A stretch of 10,576 nt of DNA, taken from assembly GCA_028868235.1 (NCBI GenBank), contig JAGWUW010000052.1, positions 1 to 10,576 of the forward strand. Reading direction: 5' to 3'. Below the pieces are notes generated by a model. That model saw nothing but the letters and a program-made list of their open reading frames with translations, searched no databases and was not told the origin of the DNA. The translations under genes were made by a program, and so were the position numbers. The stretch comes from Betaproteobacteria bacterium (GTDB lineage Bacteria > Pseudomonadota > Gammaproteobacteria > Burkholderiales > Rhodocyclaceae). Below are positions 1 to 6,555 of the stretch, piece by piece; within the stretch, counting starts at the first letter, position 1; each line of letters begins with the position of its first letter.

Positions 1-878
1 TGGCGTGCCTGGCCGGCAGCCAGCCAGGCATGGGTTGTATCCTCATCGACGGCGACGGGATCGAAGGCACTTGCCTCACCGGCCTGCCAAGTACCGGATG
101 GGAACAGGCCATAGGCGCCGTAGGACAGGAAGGCATCGCTCGCTCGCCCGAGCTTGTCCAACCCAAGATCGGTCGCCGCCGCCAGAAAGGCGGGGAAATC
201 CGCCGGCCTGCCTGCGGCCCAGGCGAGGAGTTGCTCCTTGCTGGCCAGTTGTGCAACGTTGGTGAGCGCATCACCAAACAGGCGTTTTTCGAGAAAACCG
301 CGGAACTCCCGCAGTTGGGCGAGCAGGCGGATACGTTCGCCTGCCGTGATGGCACGGGTGCTGCCGCCGGGCTGGATGGCCAGCGTATGCGGCCAGCGAC
401 CGGCGAGAAACCCCATCACCTTGAGAAATCCGGCACGGGCCGGCAACACATCGGCGGCGGACTCGCCCTGCACCGCGGTGAAGCGCTGCGCAATGTTGGC
501 ATGCCAAGGCCTCCCAGCATAGGCTGGACGGGCAAAATCGGGCATGAAAAACAGGTAGAAATGTGTCAAGTGATCCGCCAGGTTTTCAGTAGCTTGGATC
601 AGATGACGAGCGAGCAGGCCATTCGGCGTCGGCAAAATCCCCATCGCGTCTGCCAACGCCGAAGCGGCAGCGGCCGACTGGGCGACCGAACAGATACCGC
701 AGATGCGCGGGACGATAGCCAGCGCATCAAGCGGTGCGCGGCCAATCATGATCTGTTCGAAGCCGCGGAACAGGGGCGAATTGACGTAGGCGGCCTGGAC
801 CCGGCCATCGGCCAGATCGAGGCTGACCTCGAGATCGCCTTCGACACGGTTGAATGGTCCGACAACGATGCGAGTCAC
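1..878 (-). CDS. hoxC: HoxC/HupV, large subunit of the H2-sensing regulatory [NiFe] hydrogenase (3' end cut off)
   Basis: This is the active-site subunit of the regulatory hydrogenase. With HoxB it senses H2 in the cytoplasm and signals through a histidine kinase to HoxA. I translated 292 codons by hand; the frame stays open to the window edge, so the C-terminal part is missing. The N-terminus has the family pattern: RVEG at residues 11-14, FRGFE at 37-41, and the first nickel-binding motif RICGIC at 58-63 with C60 and C63. The start is GTG, whose GTGA overlaps the hoxB stop by 4 bases; the run AAGGGGGG lies 6 bases before it as a ribosome binding site. Sensory large subunits normally lack the C-terminal extension that is cleaved in catalytic ones; that end lies outside the window. 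The pairing with a Tat-less small subunit and with hoxA makes the regulatory assignment firm. The start codon is a little less certain because it is GTG. Confidence 0.93.
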   Translation of the reverse strand, partial: MTRIVVGPFNRVEGDLEVSLDLADGRVQAAYVNSPLFRGFEQIMIGRAPLDALAIVPRICGICSVAQSAAAASALADAMGILPTPNGLLARHLIQATENLADHLTHFYLFFMPDFARPAYAGRPWHANIAQRFTAVQGESAADVLPARAGFLKVMGFLAGRWPHTLAIQPGGSTRAITAGERIRLLAQLREFRGFLEKRLFGDALTNVAQLASKEQLLAWAAGRPADFPAFLAAATDLGLDKLGRASDAFLSYGAYGLFPSGTWQAGEASAFDPVAVDEDTTHAWLAAGQAR

Positions 879-1876
879 TTGCTGCCCCCCTTCTTGCGGA
901 TGGCTGGCAGGATCACGGGATGATCGACCACCGCGTTATTTCGAACCCGTTTTGGCGTCGCCGACTTGGATAGCGCTGCGAGCGCAACGAACCAGGCTTT
1001 CGGCATGTCGGTCGGCAGGCCGATCGGGATGCCCGCCAGCTTGGGCGTTTCCTGGAAGGCGTGGCCGGGCGACTCGAAACCCGGCTCGGTGCAGGCGATG
1101 CAGGCAAACCCGCCGCGCAGGCAGGAACCGGCACCGTTCCATGGGCGGATGTTGCAATCAGCGTGGGCCTGCGTTCCCTTGCAGCCAAGGTTCTCCATCA
1201 GGCAGCCGAGGTCGGACTGCTTTTCGGCGCTGGCCTTGAACTCGTAATACTCGTTGCGGGCACAACCGTGATGCACTAGCCCGCCGGCGTAGAGCAGGGG
1301 CCGCCCGAATTCGTCGAGATCGTCCGGTTTAAGGCCCTCAAGGGCCGCCTTTTCCAGCGTATCGACCACCCAGCCCGGATGCGTCGGGCAGCCGGCAATA
1401 TTGACTACTGGTAAACCGTCGGGCGAACGGAAGCCGGCGCCGAGCAGGCCTCCCGGCGTCTGTTCATCGAACTGCAAACCACAGGCTTCGAGCGGGTTAC
1501 CCGGCGTATTAGCAGAGAAACCGCCGTAAGCCGTACACGAACCGATGGCGAACACCCATTTCGCGCGCTGCGCCAGCCGCTCCACCCACTCAGTCAGCGG
1601 TCGACCGCTACCGGCCATCAAATGAAACTTGCCGGTACCGTTCGGGCCGCGCAGCATGGCGCCTTCGACACATAGCGCATCGAAGGCCAACCGCCCCTCG
1701 GCACAGTCTTCGAGAATGGCCAGTGCCTCCGCGCCACTCTCCACCGAAAGCCCTGGATGCCACAGAAATTCGATCCCGGCATCACGCAGCTCGTCGAACA
1801 GCGGACGCGGGTCAGAGCAGAGCATCGACTGCGTACATCCGCCGCAGCCGCCACTCTGCAGCCAGAGCACCTTCAT
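875..1876 (-). CDS. hoxB: HoxB/HupU, small subunit of the regulatory [NiFe] hydrogenase
   Basis: This is the iron-sulfur electron-transfer subunit of the H2 sensor, 333 aa. The protein starts directly at the fold ([14 protein letters not shown]) with no twin-arginine signal peptide. That marks a cytoplasmic sensor rather than an exported uptake enzyme. Proximal cluster ligands fit C11, C14, C114 (GSCTAYGG) and C163 (GCPTHPGW). Distal ligands fit H202, C205, C225 and C232. Medial ligands fit C241, C259 and C262, spaced as in standard enzymes. C252 lies where standard enzymes carry a proline, which predicts a [4Fe-4S] instead of a [3Fe-4S] medial cluster. The ATG overlaps the hoxA stop by 4 bases (ATGA), and a GGAG lies about 10 bases upstream. 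The stop overlaps the hoxC start by 4 bases. Translational coupling would keep the two subunits in step. Confidence 0.95.
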   Translation of the reverse strand: MKVLWLQSGGCGGCTQSMLCSDPRPLFDELRDAGIEFLWHPGLSVESGAEALAILEDCAEGRLAFDALCVEGAMLRGPNGTGKFHLMAGSGRPLTEWVERLAQRAKWVFAIGSCTAYGGFSANTPGNPLEACGLQFDEQTPGGLLGAGFRSPDGLPVVNIAGCPTHPGWVVDTLEKAALEGLKPDDLDEFGRPLLYAGGLVHHGCARNEYYEFKASAEKQSDLGCLMENLGCKGTQAHADCNIRPWNGAGSCLRGGFACIACTEPGFESPGHAFQETPKLAGIPIGLPTDMPKAWFVALAALSKSATPKRVRNNAVVDHPVILPAIRKKGGSK

Positions 1877-3348
1877 TCGGTCTGCTCCAGGCCGTAACGA
1901 ACCAGCTTGGCGCGCAATCCGACACGCGACAGGCCAAGTTCGCGGGCCGCCCGGGATTTATTCCAGCGCAGGCGAATCATCGCCTCCTTCAGGACATGCA
2001 TTTCCAACTGGTCCATGCGTTCTTTAAGGCCGCCACTCAGACCCGAAGTCCAGGCTAGCTCGTCTACCGGCGTTTCGCCGACTGGCGTGCGCAAGACACG
2101 CGGCGACAGCAAATCGGCGCCAAGCATAGGTGTCGTAGCCAGGGCGACCATGCGCAGAATTTCATTCTGCAGTTCGCGAACATTGCCCGGCCAGCGATAG
2201 GCGGCAATGCAGGCGAGAGCCTCCTTGGTAAAACCCTCGACCGGTTTGCCTAGGGCATTGCTGCTCGACTCGAGCAGACGGTTGGCGAGCAGCGGCAGAT
2301 CCATGGTCCGCTCGCGCAGCGGCGGCACGTGCAGGGAGATGGTGGCCAGCCGATAATAAAGGTCTTCGCGAAAACGGCCAGTACGCACGTCTTCCTCAAG
2401 GTCGCGATTGGTTGCAGCGATGACCCGGACGTCAACATGCACCGCTCGGTTGCTGCCCAGCGGGCGAAATTCCCCCTCCTGCAACACGCGCAACAGCTTG
2501 ACCTGGAAGGCCGGACTGGTTTCACCGATTTCATCGAGAAACAGCGTGCCACCGTCGGCCTGCTGGAAAAGGCCAACCCTATCCTCGACCGCGCCGGTAA
2601 AGGCGCCACGCTTGTAGCCGAAAAGCTCCGATTCGAGCAGGGTATCGGGCACTGCACCGCAGTTCTCGGTGACGAAAGCCTTGCTCGCCCTGCGGCTCTC
2701 GTAGTGGATGGCGCGGGCGATCATTTCCTTGCCGGTGCCCGACTCTCCGGTAACCATCACCGACAGGTCGAAGGGCGCGACGCGTTCGACCATGTCGCAT
2801 ACCGCGTTGATCGGGCTACCTGGCCCGCGGATCAGTGCGGACAAGCCGAAGCTGCTCTTCACCTTCTCCTGTTTGGTTTCGACATGCCGCTTCAGCACCG
2901 GTTCGGCAGTGCGCAGATCGAGGGACAGGCGCTGGTTTTCTTGCTGCAGACGCCAGACTTCGGCTGCACGCTGCAAGGTCAGCAGCAACTGCTCGGGCTG
3001 CCAAGGTTTGAGTAGATATTGCCAGATGCCGGCCTCGTTGACGCCAGTGATGATGTCCTCGGCGTCTGTATAGCCGGACAGGATGATGCGCACGATGTCC
3101 GGCCAGCGATTGCGCACCTCGCGCAGGAACTGGACGCCGGTCGTTCCCGGCATGCGCTGGTCGCACAACACGATGCGGATACCGGTTACCGACTGCTCGC
3201 GTTCGAGTATCTCCATTCCCTCGTCAGCGTCCGACGCGCACAGCACGTCGAAATCTTCTTCCAGCGTACGGCGTAGCGCTTCCTGCGAACGCACCTCATC
3301 ATCAACGACGAGAATGGCGGGCAGTTTTCGCAGGCTGGTCACACTCAT
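1873..3348 (-). CDS. hoxA: HoxA, NtrC-type response regulator activating sigma-54 hydrogenase promoters
   Basis: A 491-aa transcription activator with the full NtrC layout. The receiver domain (about 10-125) has the acidic pair D16/D17, phosphoacceptor D63 (LCDQRMPG) and K114. A linker, probably coiled coil, covers about 125-165. The AAA+ domain (about 170-400) has Walker A GESGTGKE at 201-208, the sigma-54 contact loop GAFTGA at 248-253, Walker B GTLFLDEI at 267-274, and RWPGNVREL near 385-393. The C-terminus has a Fis-type helix-turn-helix (about 462-487). All residues needed for phosphorylation and sigma-54 activation appear intact. In R. eutropha the HoxA family is active in the unphosphorylated state, and the H2 sensor relieves kinase inhibition. 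The genes next to it, hoxB and hoxC, support this role over other NtrC-like regulators. The start ATG overlaps the hypX stop by 4 bases, with GGAAAG 7 bases upstream. Likely targets are the hydrogenase structural promoter, which lies outside this window. Confidence 0.95.
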   Translation of the reverse strand: MSVTSLRKLPAILVVDDEVRSQEALRRTLEEDFDVLCASDADEGMEILEREQSVTGIRIVLCDQRMPGTTGVQFLREVRNRWPDIVRIILSGYTDAEDIITGVNEAGIWQYLLKPWQPEQLLLTLQRAAEVWRLQQENQRLSLDLRTAEPVLKRHVETKQEKVKSSFGLSALIRGPGSPINAVCDMVERVAPFDLSVMVTGESGTGKEMIARAIHYESRRASKAFVTENCGAVPDTLLESELFGYKRGAFTGAVEDRVGLFQQADGGTLFLDEIGETSPAFQVKLLRVLQEGEFRPLGSNRAVHVDVRVIAATNRDLEEDVRTGRFREDLYYRLATISLHVPPLRERTMDLPLLANRLLESSSNALGKPVEGFTKEALACIAAYRWPGNVRELQNEILRMVALATTPMLGADLLSPRVLRTPVGETPVDELAWTSGLSGGLKERMDQLEMHVLKEAMIRLRWNKSRAARELGLSRVGLRAKLVRYGLEQTE

Positions 3349-5021
3349 TGAGAAACTTTCCAGTCAATATCACGGTGCCGGGCCAGGTGGCGCGGGGTCC
3401 ACGAGTGCGGCGAACGAGAGACGAAATGATAGCGCGCGACATGGTAGGACGGGTCGAAACCGTAGAAATTACGCCGCATTTCCTGCAATTCCACGCCGCG
3501 ATAGGCGGCCAGCGGCTTGATCGCCTCATCAGCCTGGCGCTTGGCCCGTTTCGCGGCCAGGCGTTGGTCAACATCCCGCGCTGAGGCCAGTTCGGCAGCA
3601 CGCCTCGCCACGTCGACCGCAAATCCCTGTCCAGGCAGGCAGGCATCGTAAAAACCAAGGGCAACCGACTCCGACGCCGTCATCGGCAGGCGATGGCGCA
3701 TGATCGCCTTCGCGCCGTCCTCGCCAACACGTGGCGGCAGCAGATAAGTCCAGAATTCTGAACCGAAAAGATTGCCCATGTTCTTGTAGTGCGGGTTGAG
3801 CATCACGCCGTCACGCACCCAGACGAAATCCGCTGCCCGTGCCAGGAAACAGCCACCGGCCCCCGTGTTGCCGCCAACCGCGGCGACTGTCATGTGTGTC
3901 TCGCAGCGCAGGATGGCCTCGGCCAGGTCGTCGATAGCATTGATGTTGGCCCATGACTCGTCGGCCGGGCTCTCGGCTGCCTCAATGGTGTTCAGATGGA
4001 TGCCATTCGACCAGAAATCACTGCCACCGCGCAGCACGATGACCTTGGTCGGCCGCTTCGCAGCCCACAGGAAAGCCTCTTTCAGGCGACAACACTGGGC
4101 GGTACTCATCGCACCGTTGTAGAACTCAAAGCTCAGAAAGCCAACCCCCCCCGCTTCCTCATAGGCAATATCCTGCCAGGTCGCGGTAGGTGACCTCCAG
4201 TAATCAGCAAGTGGTTGCTCCGGCAGTAACAATGTCTCGGGAAAGGCCATCGTCACCGGCAGCTTTATCCCGCCTACCGGCTTGGCATGGCCAATCCACA
4301 CGGCACCATCGACCGTCGCCCGGCAAATCGCGGTCTCGCGCCGGCAGATCAGTTCGCCAGGCAGTCCCGTCAGCGTCGTCTCCGGCCAAGCATCGAACAG
4401 GTGACAGGGTTGGCCAAACAATTCGTCCGCCACCCCGGGAAAGCCGTCGGCAGCGTTGAGCTTGGCGAGAACGAGGGCAGCGGGGTCTGTTAGCCAGTCG
4501 ATAGCGCGGTCGCTCTGCTTCATCAGCGCATGAGCCTCGCCTGGGACGCGCTGCGGCACGAAATCGCCGGAGGCAAAACGATCCACCGCCTGCAGCACGG
4601 CACGCACCGCTGCCTCGGTGACTTGGTTGCGATAGAGCGAGGCCTTGCGTGCGGTAGCTATCGGAAAGATGGCTGAAGCCCATATCGGTCCGGCGTCCAT
4701 TTCCGCCTCGGCTTGCAGCACCGTCACCCCCCATTCGTTCAGCCCACGCAGAATGGCCCAGTCGAGCGCCGATGGCCCACGATCACCGGGAATCCCCGGA
4801 TGCACCACGAAGCATGGGAGCTGAGACCATACCGATTCCGGAATAGCGCGCTTCAGGAATGGCGCAATGAGAAGATCCGGCTCGAACAGGGCCACGGCTT
4901 CCTCTGTCACCGAATCCGAGATGTCGAATTCGATACTCAGGACGTGGCCGCGTTGGGTCAATTCGCAGAATAGGCGCTGTGCCAGACTGTTAAAACTATG
5001 CGTAACAAAGAGAATTTTCAT
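3345..5021 (-). CDS. hypX: HypX/HoxX, CO-forming maturation protein (formyltransferase-crotonase fusion)
   Basis: A 558-aa two-domain protein. The family makes the active-site CO ligand of [NiFe] hydrogenases from a formyl donor under aerobic conditions. The N-terminal half resembles formyl-tetrahydrofolate transferases: HPGIPGDRGPSALDWAI at 74-90 with the likely catalytic H74, and EMDAGPIWA at 107-115 with D109. The C-terminal half is crotonase-like: RGGSDFWSNGIHL at 331-343 and GGNTGAGG at 383-390 form the usual oxyanion-hole segments. The start MKILFVTHSFNSL fits the family start. No convincing Shine-Dalgarno sequence precedes it, and the ATG lies inside an inverted repeat (5020-5045). It is the first gene of the group hypX-hoxA-hoxB-hoxC and is separated from hypE by 375 bases holding an opposing gene, so it probably has its own promoter. 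Its presence argues for hydrogenase maturation in air. Confidence 0.94.
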   Translation of the reverse strand: MKILFVTHSFNSLAQRLFCELTQRGHVLSIEFDISDSVTEEAVALFEPDLLIAPFLKRAIPESVWSQLPCFVVHPGIPGDRGPSALDWAILRGLNEWGVTVLQAEAEMDAGPIWASAIFPIATARKASLYRNQVTEAAVRAVLQAVDRFASGDFVPQRVPGEAHALMKQSDRAIDWLTDPAALVLAKLNAADGFPGVADELFGQPCHLFDAWPETTLTGLPGELICRRETAICRATVDGAVWIGHAKPVGGIKLPVTMAFPETLLLPEQPLADYWRSPTATWQDIAYEEAGGVGFLSFEFYNGAMSTAQCCRLKEAFLWAAKRPTKVIVLRGGSDFWSNGIHLNTIEAAESPADESWANINAIDDLAEAILRCETHMTVAAVGGNTGAGGCFLARAADFVWVRDGVMLNPHYKNMGNLFGSEFWTYLLPPRVGEDGAKAIMRHRLPMTASESVALGFYDACLPGQGFAVDVARRAAELASARDVDQRLAAKRAKRQADEAIKPLAAYRGVELQEMRRNFYGFDPSYHVARYHFVSRSPHSWTPRHLARHRDIDWKVSQ

Positions 5022-5045
5022 GTTTTACATTTCTTTACAAAACAT
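5020..5045 (-). promoter_or_regulatory. Inverted and direct repeats over the hypX start codon
   Basis: Read on the minus strand, ATGTTTT (5045-5039) is matched by AAAACAT (5026-5020), with 12 bases between; the second arm includes two bases of the hypX ATG. Inside it TGTAAA occurs twice with a 10-base period (minus 5039-5034 and 5029-5024), which places both copies on one face of the helix. The segment is strongly AT-rich in a GC-rich locus. It could be a repressor or regulator site, an mRNA structure hiding the start, or part of a promoter. A weak sigma-70 reading is TTGTTA (5063-5058), an 18-base spacer, and TGTAAA (5039-5034). I do not recognise the binding protein. Confidence 0.35.
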
Positions 5046-5185
5046 GCCATTGGTATCTAACAAGGAAATTCGCGGCTTCCAAGGGACTGATTTTTCTGGA
5101 AGCATAAGGCTATAACTTTGGCGATATTTGTTCTGCAACAAGGGCTGGCTAGGATGCGCAACACTGAAAAGTCAGGGATACAGTC
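5022..5185. promoter_or_regulatory. AT-rich divergent intergenic region between hypX and the small plus-strand gene
   Basis: These 164 bases separate the start of hypX (minus) from the start of the 68-aa gene (plus) and must supply promoters for both if they are transcribed independently. By eye the GC content is clearly below that of the surrounding genes. Besides the repeats at the hypX start, there are 7-base inverted arms GCTTCCA (5075-5081) and TGGAAGC (5097-5103) with 15 bases between. On the plus strand TATAAC (5111-5116) could be a -10 box, with only a weak -35 (TGATTT, 5088-5093) at a 17-base spacing. No sigma-54 site with the required GG-N10-GC spacing was found. The promoter assignments are inference. 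Confidence 0.4.
5075..5103. repeat. Short inverted repeat, 7-base arms
   Basis: GCTTCCA at 5075-5081 and TGGAAGC at 5097-5103 are perfect inverted copies with a 15-base spacer. They lie midway between two divergent start codons, which suits an operator or a transcript hairpin. The 22-base centre-to-centre distance is close to two helical turns. No T-run follows on the plus strand after the second arm, so it is not an obvious terminator for that direction. Function unknown. Confidence 0.35.
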
Positions 5186-5392
5186 ATGCAAGCGCAACGA
5201 AAAACCGCCAAAGCAAATAGTCCACGCCTTAATCGCGCGCCGCGCCCCGAGTATGTTGCGGCGGTTCGCTATCTCGATGGTCACCACGAGAAATTTCACA
5301 TCCGTAATGCCGAGGGTCTGGACGATGCGCGCGAAATGGTTATTTCGGAAGTGGGTGACGTTCGTTCGATCATGATTGCCCTGCGCCACTGA
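5186..5392 (+). CDS. Small protein of unknown function, opposite strand, inside the hyp gene region
   Basis: A 68-aa protein I do not recognise. The N-terminal 20 residues are basic and look disordered (MQAQRKTAKANSPRLNRAPR). The rest reads as a compact beta-beta-alpha-beta unit: strands in EYVAAVRYLDGHHEKFHIRN, helix in LDDAREMVISEVG, last strand in RSIMIALRH. There is no signal peptide, membrane segment or cysteine. Histidines H34, H35 and H38 sit close together on a turn. Codon choice (many GCG, CGC, CTG, GAC, ATC) matches the neighbouring real genes, and an AGGGA lies about 8 bases before the ATG. The gene is convergent with hypE and divergent from hypX, so it interrupts a gene order (hypE-hypX) that is continuous in R. 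eutropha. Two other reading frames over the same stretch give Arg/Trp- or Cys-rich proteins with poor coding character. It may be an unrelated passenger or a small partner of hydrogenase maturation; the sequence does not decide. Confidence 0.7.
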   Translation: MQAQRKTAKANSPRLNRAPRPEYVAAVRYLDGHHEKFHIRNAEGLDDAREMVISEVGDVRSIMIALRH

Positions 5393-5400
5393 GCGCTCAG
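5389..5400. repeat. 12-base perfect palindrome containing both convergent stop codons
   Basis: CTGAGCGCTCAG is a perfect palindrome. Its left TGA ends the 68-aa plus-strand gene, and its right half read on the minus strand gives the TGA of hypE. It lacks a loop and a T-run, so it is not a convincing intrinsic terminator. The symmetry may be only a consequence of two facing stops with GCGC between them. Confidence 0.5.
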
Positions 5401-6449
5401 CAAATCCGCGGCAGTTGCTCGCCGCTCAACCAGTCCACGATGCGCCGACCGCCGAAGGCCGTGGTCATCTGTACAAAATGGTGTTCGTCCTGATGCACCG
5501 TGCCGACGATAGCCGCATTTGCGCCCTGTGGATGAGCTCGCATCACCGCCAGTAGTTTTTCGGCGTCCGCCTCAGCACAAATCGCCACCAACTTGCCTTC
5601 GTTGGCCACATACAGCGGATCCAGCCCGAGAAACTCGCAAGCCGCCTCAACAGCCGGCGTCACCGGCAATGCCTTTTCCTGCAGCATCATACCGACGCCC
5701 GATTGCTTGGCGATCTCGTTCAGCGTCGTCGCCAGACCACCGCGCGTCGGGTCGCGCAACACGTGAATCTCGGCGCCGCTGGCCCGCATCGCCTCGATCA
5801 GCCCGTGCAGGGCCGCCGTGTCGGACACGATGGGCGATTCGAAGCCCAGGCTCTCGCGCTCGGCCATGATCGCCATGCCGTGGTCGCCCAGCGTGCCGGA
5901 AACAAGAATCACGTCGCCCGGTCGGGCGCAGCGGCCGGACAACTCCATCCCAGGCGGCACGACGCCGACGCCTGTCGTCGTGATGAACACCCCGTCGCCC
6001 TTGCCGCGCTCGACGACCTTGGTGTCGCCGGTAACAATCGGCACACCAGTGTCCTTGGCCGCCGCCGCCATGCTTTGCACGATGCGCGCCAGATCAGCGA
6101 GCTTAAACCCCTCTTCAAGGATGAAGCCAGCCGATAAATACAGCGGTTTTGCTCCCATCACCGCCACATCGTTAATCGTCCCATGCACCGACAGACAGCC
6201 AATGTCACCCCCCGGAAAAAAAAGAGGCGAGACAACATGTGAGTCGGTCGCCATCACCAGCCGTCCCTCGCCGGGGTGCGGCAACAAGGCGCCGTCGTCG
6301 CCCTGCGCCAGGTATTCGTTGCCGAGGTACTTGGCGAACAACTCGTCGATCAATTGCGCCATCGCCCGGCCACCGGAGCCGTGGGCCATATCAACCTGGC
6401 CGTATTTGATGTCGAGAGGGCGAATGTAGTGTTTTCGGATTTGCGTCAT
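5397..6449 (-). CDS. hypE: HypE, carbamoyl dehydratase making the cyanide ligand
   Basis: HypE takes a carbamoyl group from HypF on its C-terminal cysteine and dehydrates it with ATP to thiocyanate, giving the CN ligands passed to the HypC-HypD complex. The 350-aa protein has AHGSGGRAM at 22-30, TDSHVVSPLFFPGGDIG near 69-84, the nucleotide-binding GDTKVV at 141-146 and the diagnostic C-terminus PRIC with C350 as last residue. The start MTQIRKHYIRPLDIKYG gives the N-terminal extension I recall from related proteobacterial HypE. The start is uncertain: the bases before this ATG are pyrimidines (read on minus) with no Shine-Dalgarno, and an in-frame TAA lies ten codons upstream. M21 (ATG at 6389-6387), directly before AHGSGG and 5 bases after an AGG, is an alternative. 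The hypD stop is 106 bases upstream. Confidence 0.94.
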   Translation of the reverse strand: MTQIRKHYIRPLDIKYGQVDMAHGSGGRAMAQLIDELFAKYLGNEYLAQGDDGALLPHPGEGRLVMATDSHVVSPLFFPGGDIGCLSVHGTINDVAVMGAKPLYLSAGFILEEGFKLADLARIVQSMAAAAKDTGVPIVTGDTKVVERGKGDGVFITTTGVGVVPPGMELSGRCARPGDVILVSGTLGDHGMAIMAERESLGFESPIVSDTAALHGLIEAMRASGAEIHVLRDPTRGGLATTLNEIAKQSGVGMMLQEKALPVTPAVEAACEFLGLDPLYVANEGKLVAICAEADAEKLLAVMRAHPQGANAAIVGTVHQDEHHFVQMTTAFGGRRIVDWLSGEQLPRIC

Positions 6450-6555
6450 GAGGAGGGAGGAAACGATGAATCGTGTTTACGATAGTTTTGCTTGCGAAGG
6501 TGAGTGTCGGGCGCTCACGAAGGCGTTCCGCCCTTGCGGGAAGGCAGGCGGCCGC
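6450..6555 (-). other. 106-base hypD-hypE spacer with small hairpins
   Basis: Genes in this locus otherwise abut or overlap, so this gap stands out. It holds GTGAG (6500-6504) facing CTCAC (6514-6518), and ATCGT (6470-6474) facing ACGAT (6479-6483). A stem with TTCC/GGAA arms (minus strand) also lies around 6525-6543. No T-run follows any of them on the minus strand, so no intrinsic terminator is proposed. No promoter stands out. The last 16 bases before hypE are pyrimidine-rich on the coding strand. Confidence 0.4.

Noticed and set aside
30-923. Long plus-strand open frame (297 aa) opposite hoxC
   Set aside because: Its mirror frame gives a clear HoxC protein with RICGIC; the plus-strand product has no recognisable pattern and arises from GC-rich codon bias.
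2329-3015. Plus-strand open frame (228 aa) opposite hoxA
   Set aside because: Lies wholly over the AAA+ and receiver coding region of hoxA; no family features and no ribosome binding site of note.
5032-5049. Possible sigma-54 promoter for hypX, with TGGCATG on the minus strand (5049-5043)
   Set aside because: The -24 half fits well, but the position 10 bases after GG reads AA instead of GC, so the essential -12 element is missing.
5118-5137. Possible plus-strand sigma-54 promoter (TTGGC followed by CTGC)
   Set aside because: Spacing between GG and GC is 13, not 10.
5057-5389. Minus-strand open frame (110 aa) that would continue the operon direction between hypE and hypX
   Set aside because: It mirrors the 68-aa plus-strand gene, has unusual composition, no ribosome binding site, and coding character is better on the plus strand.
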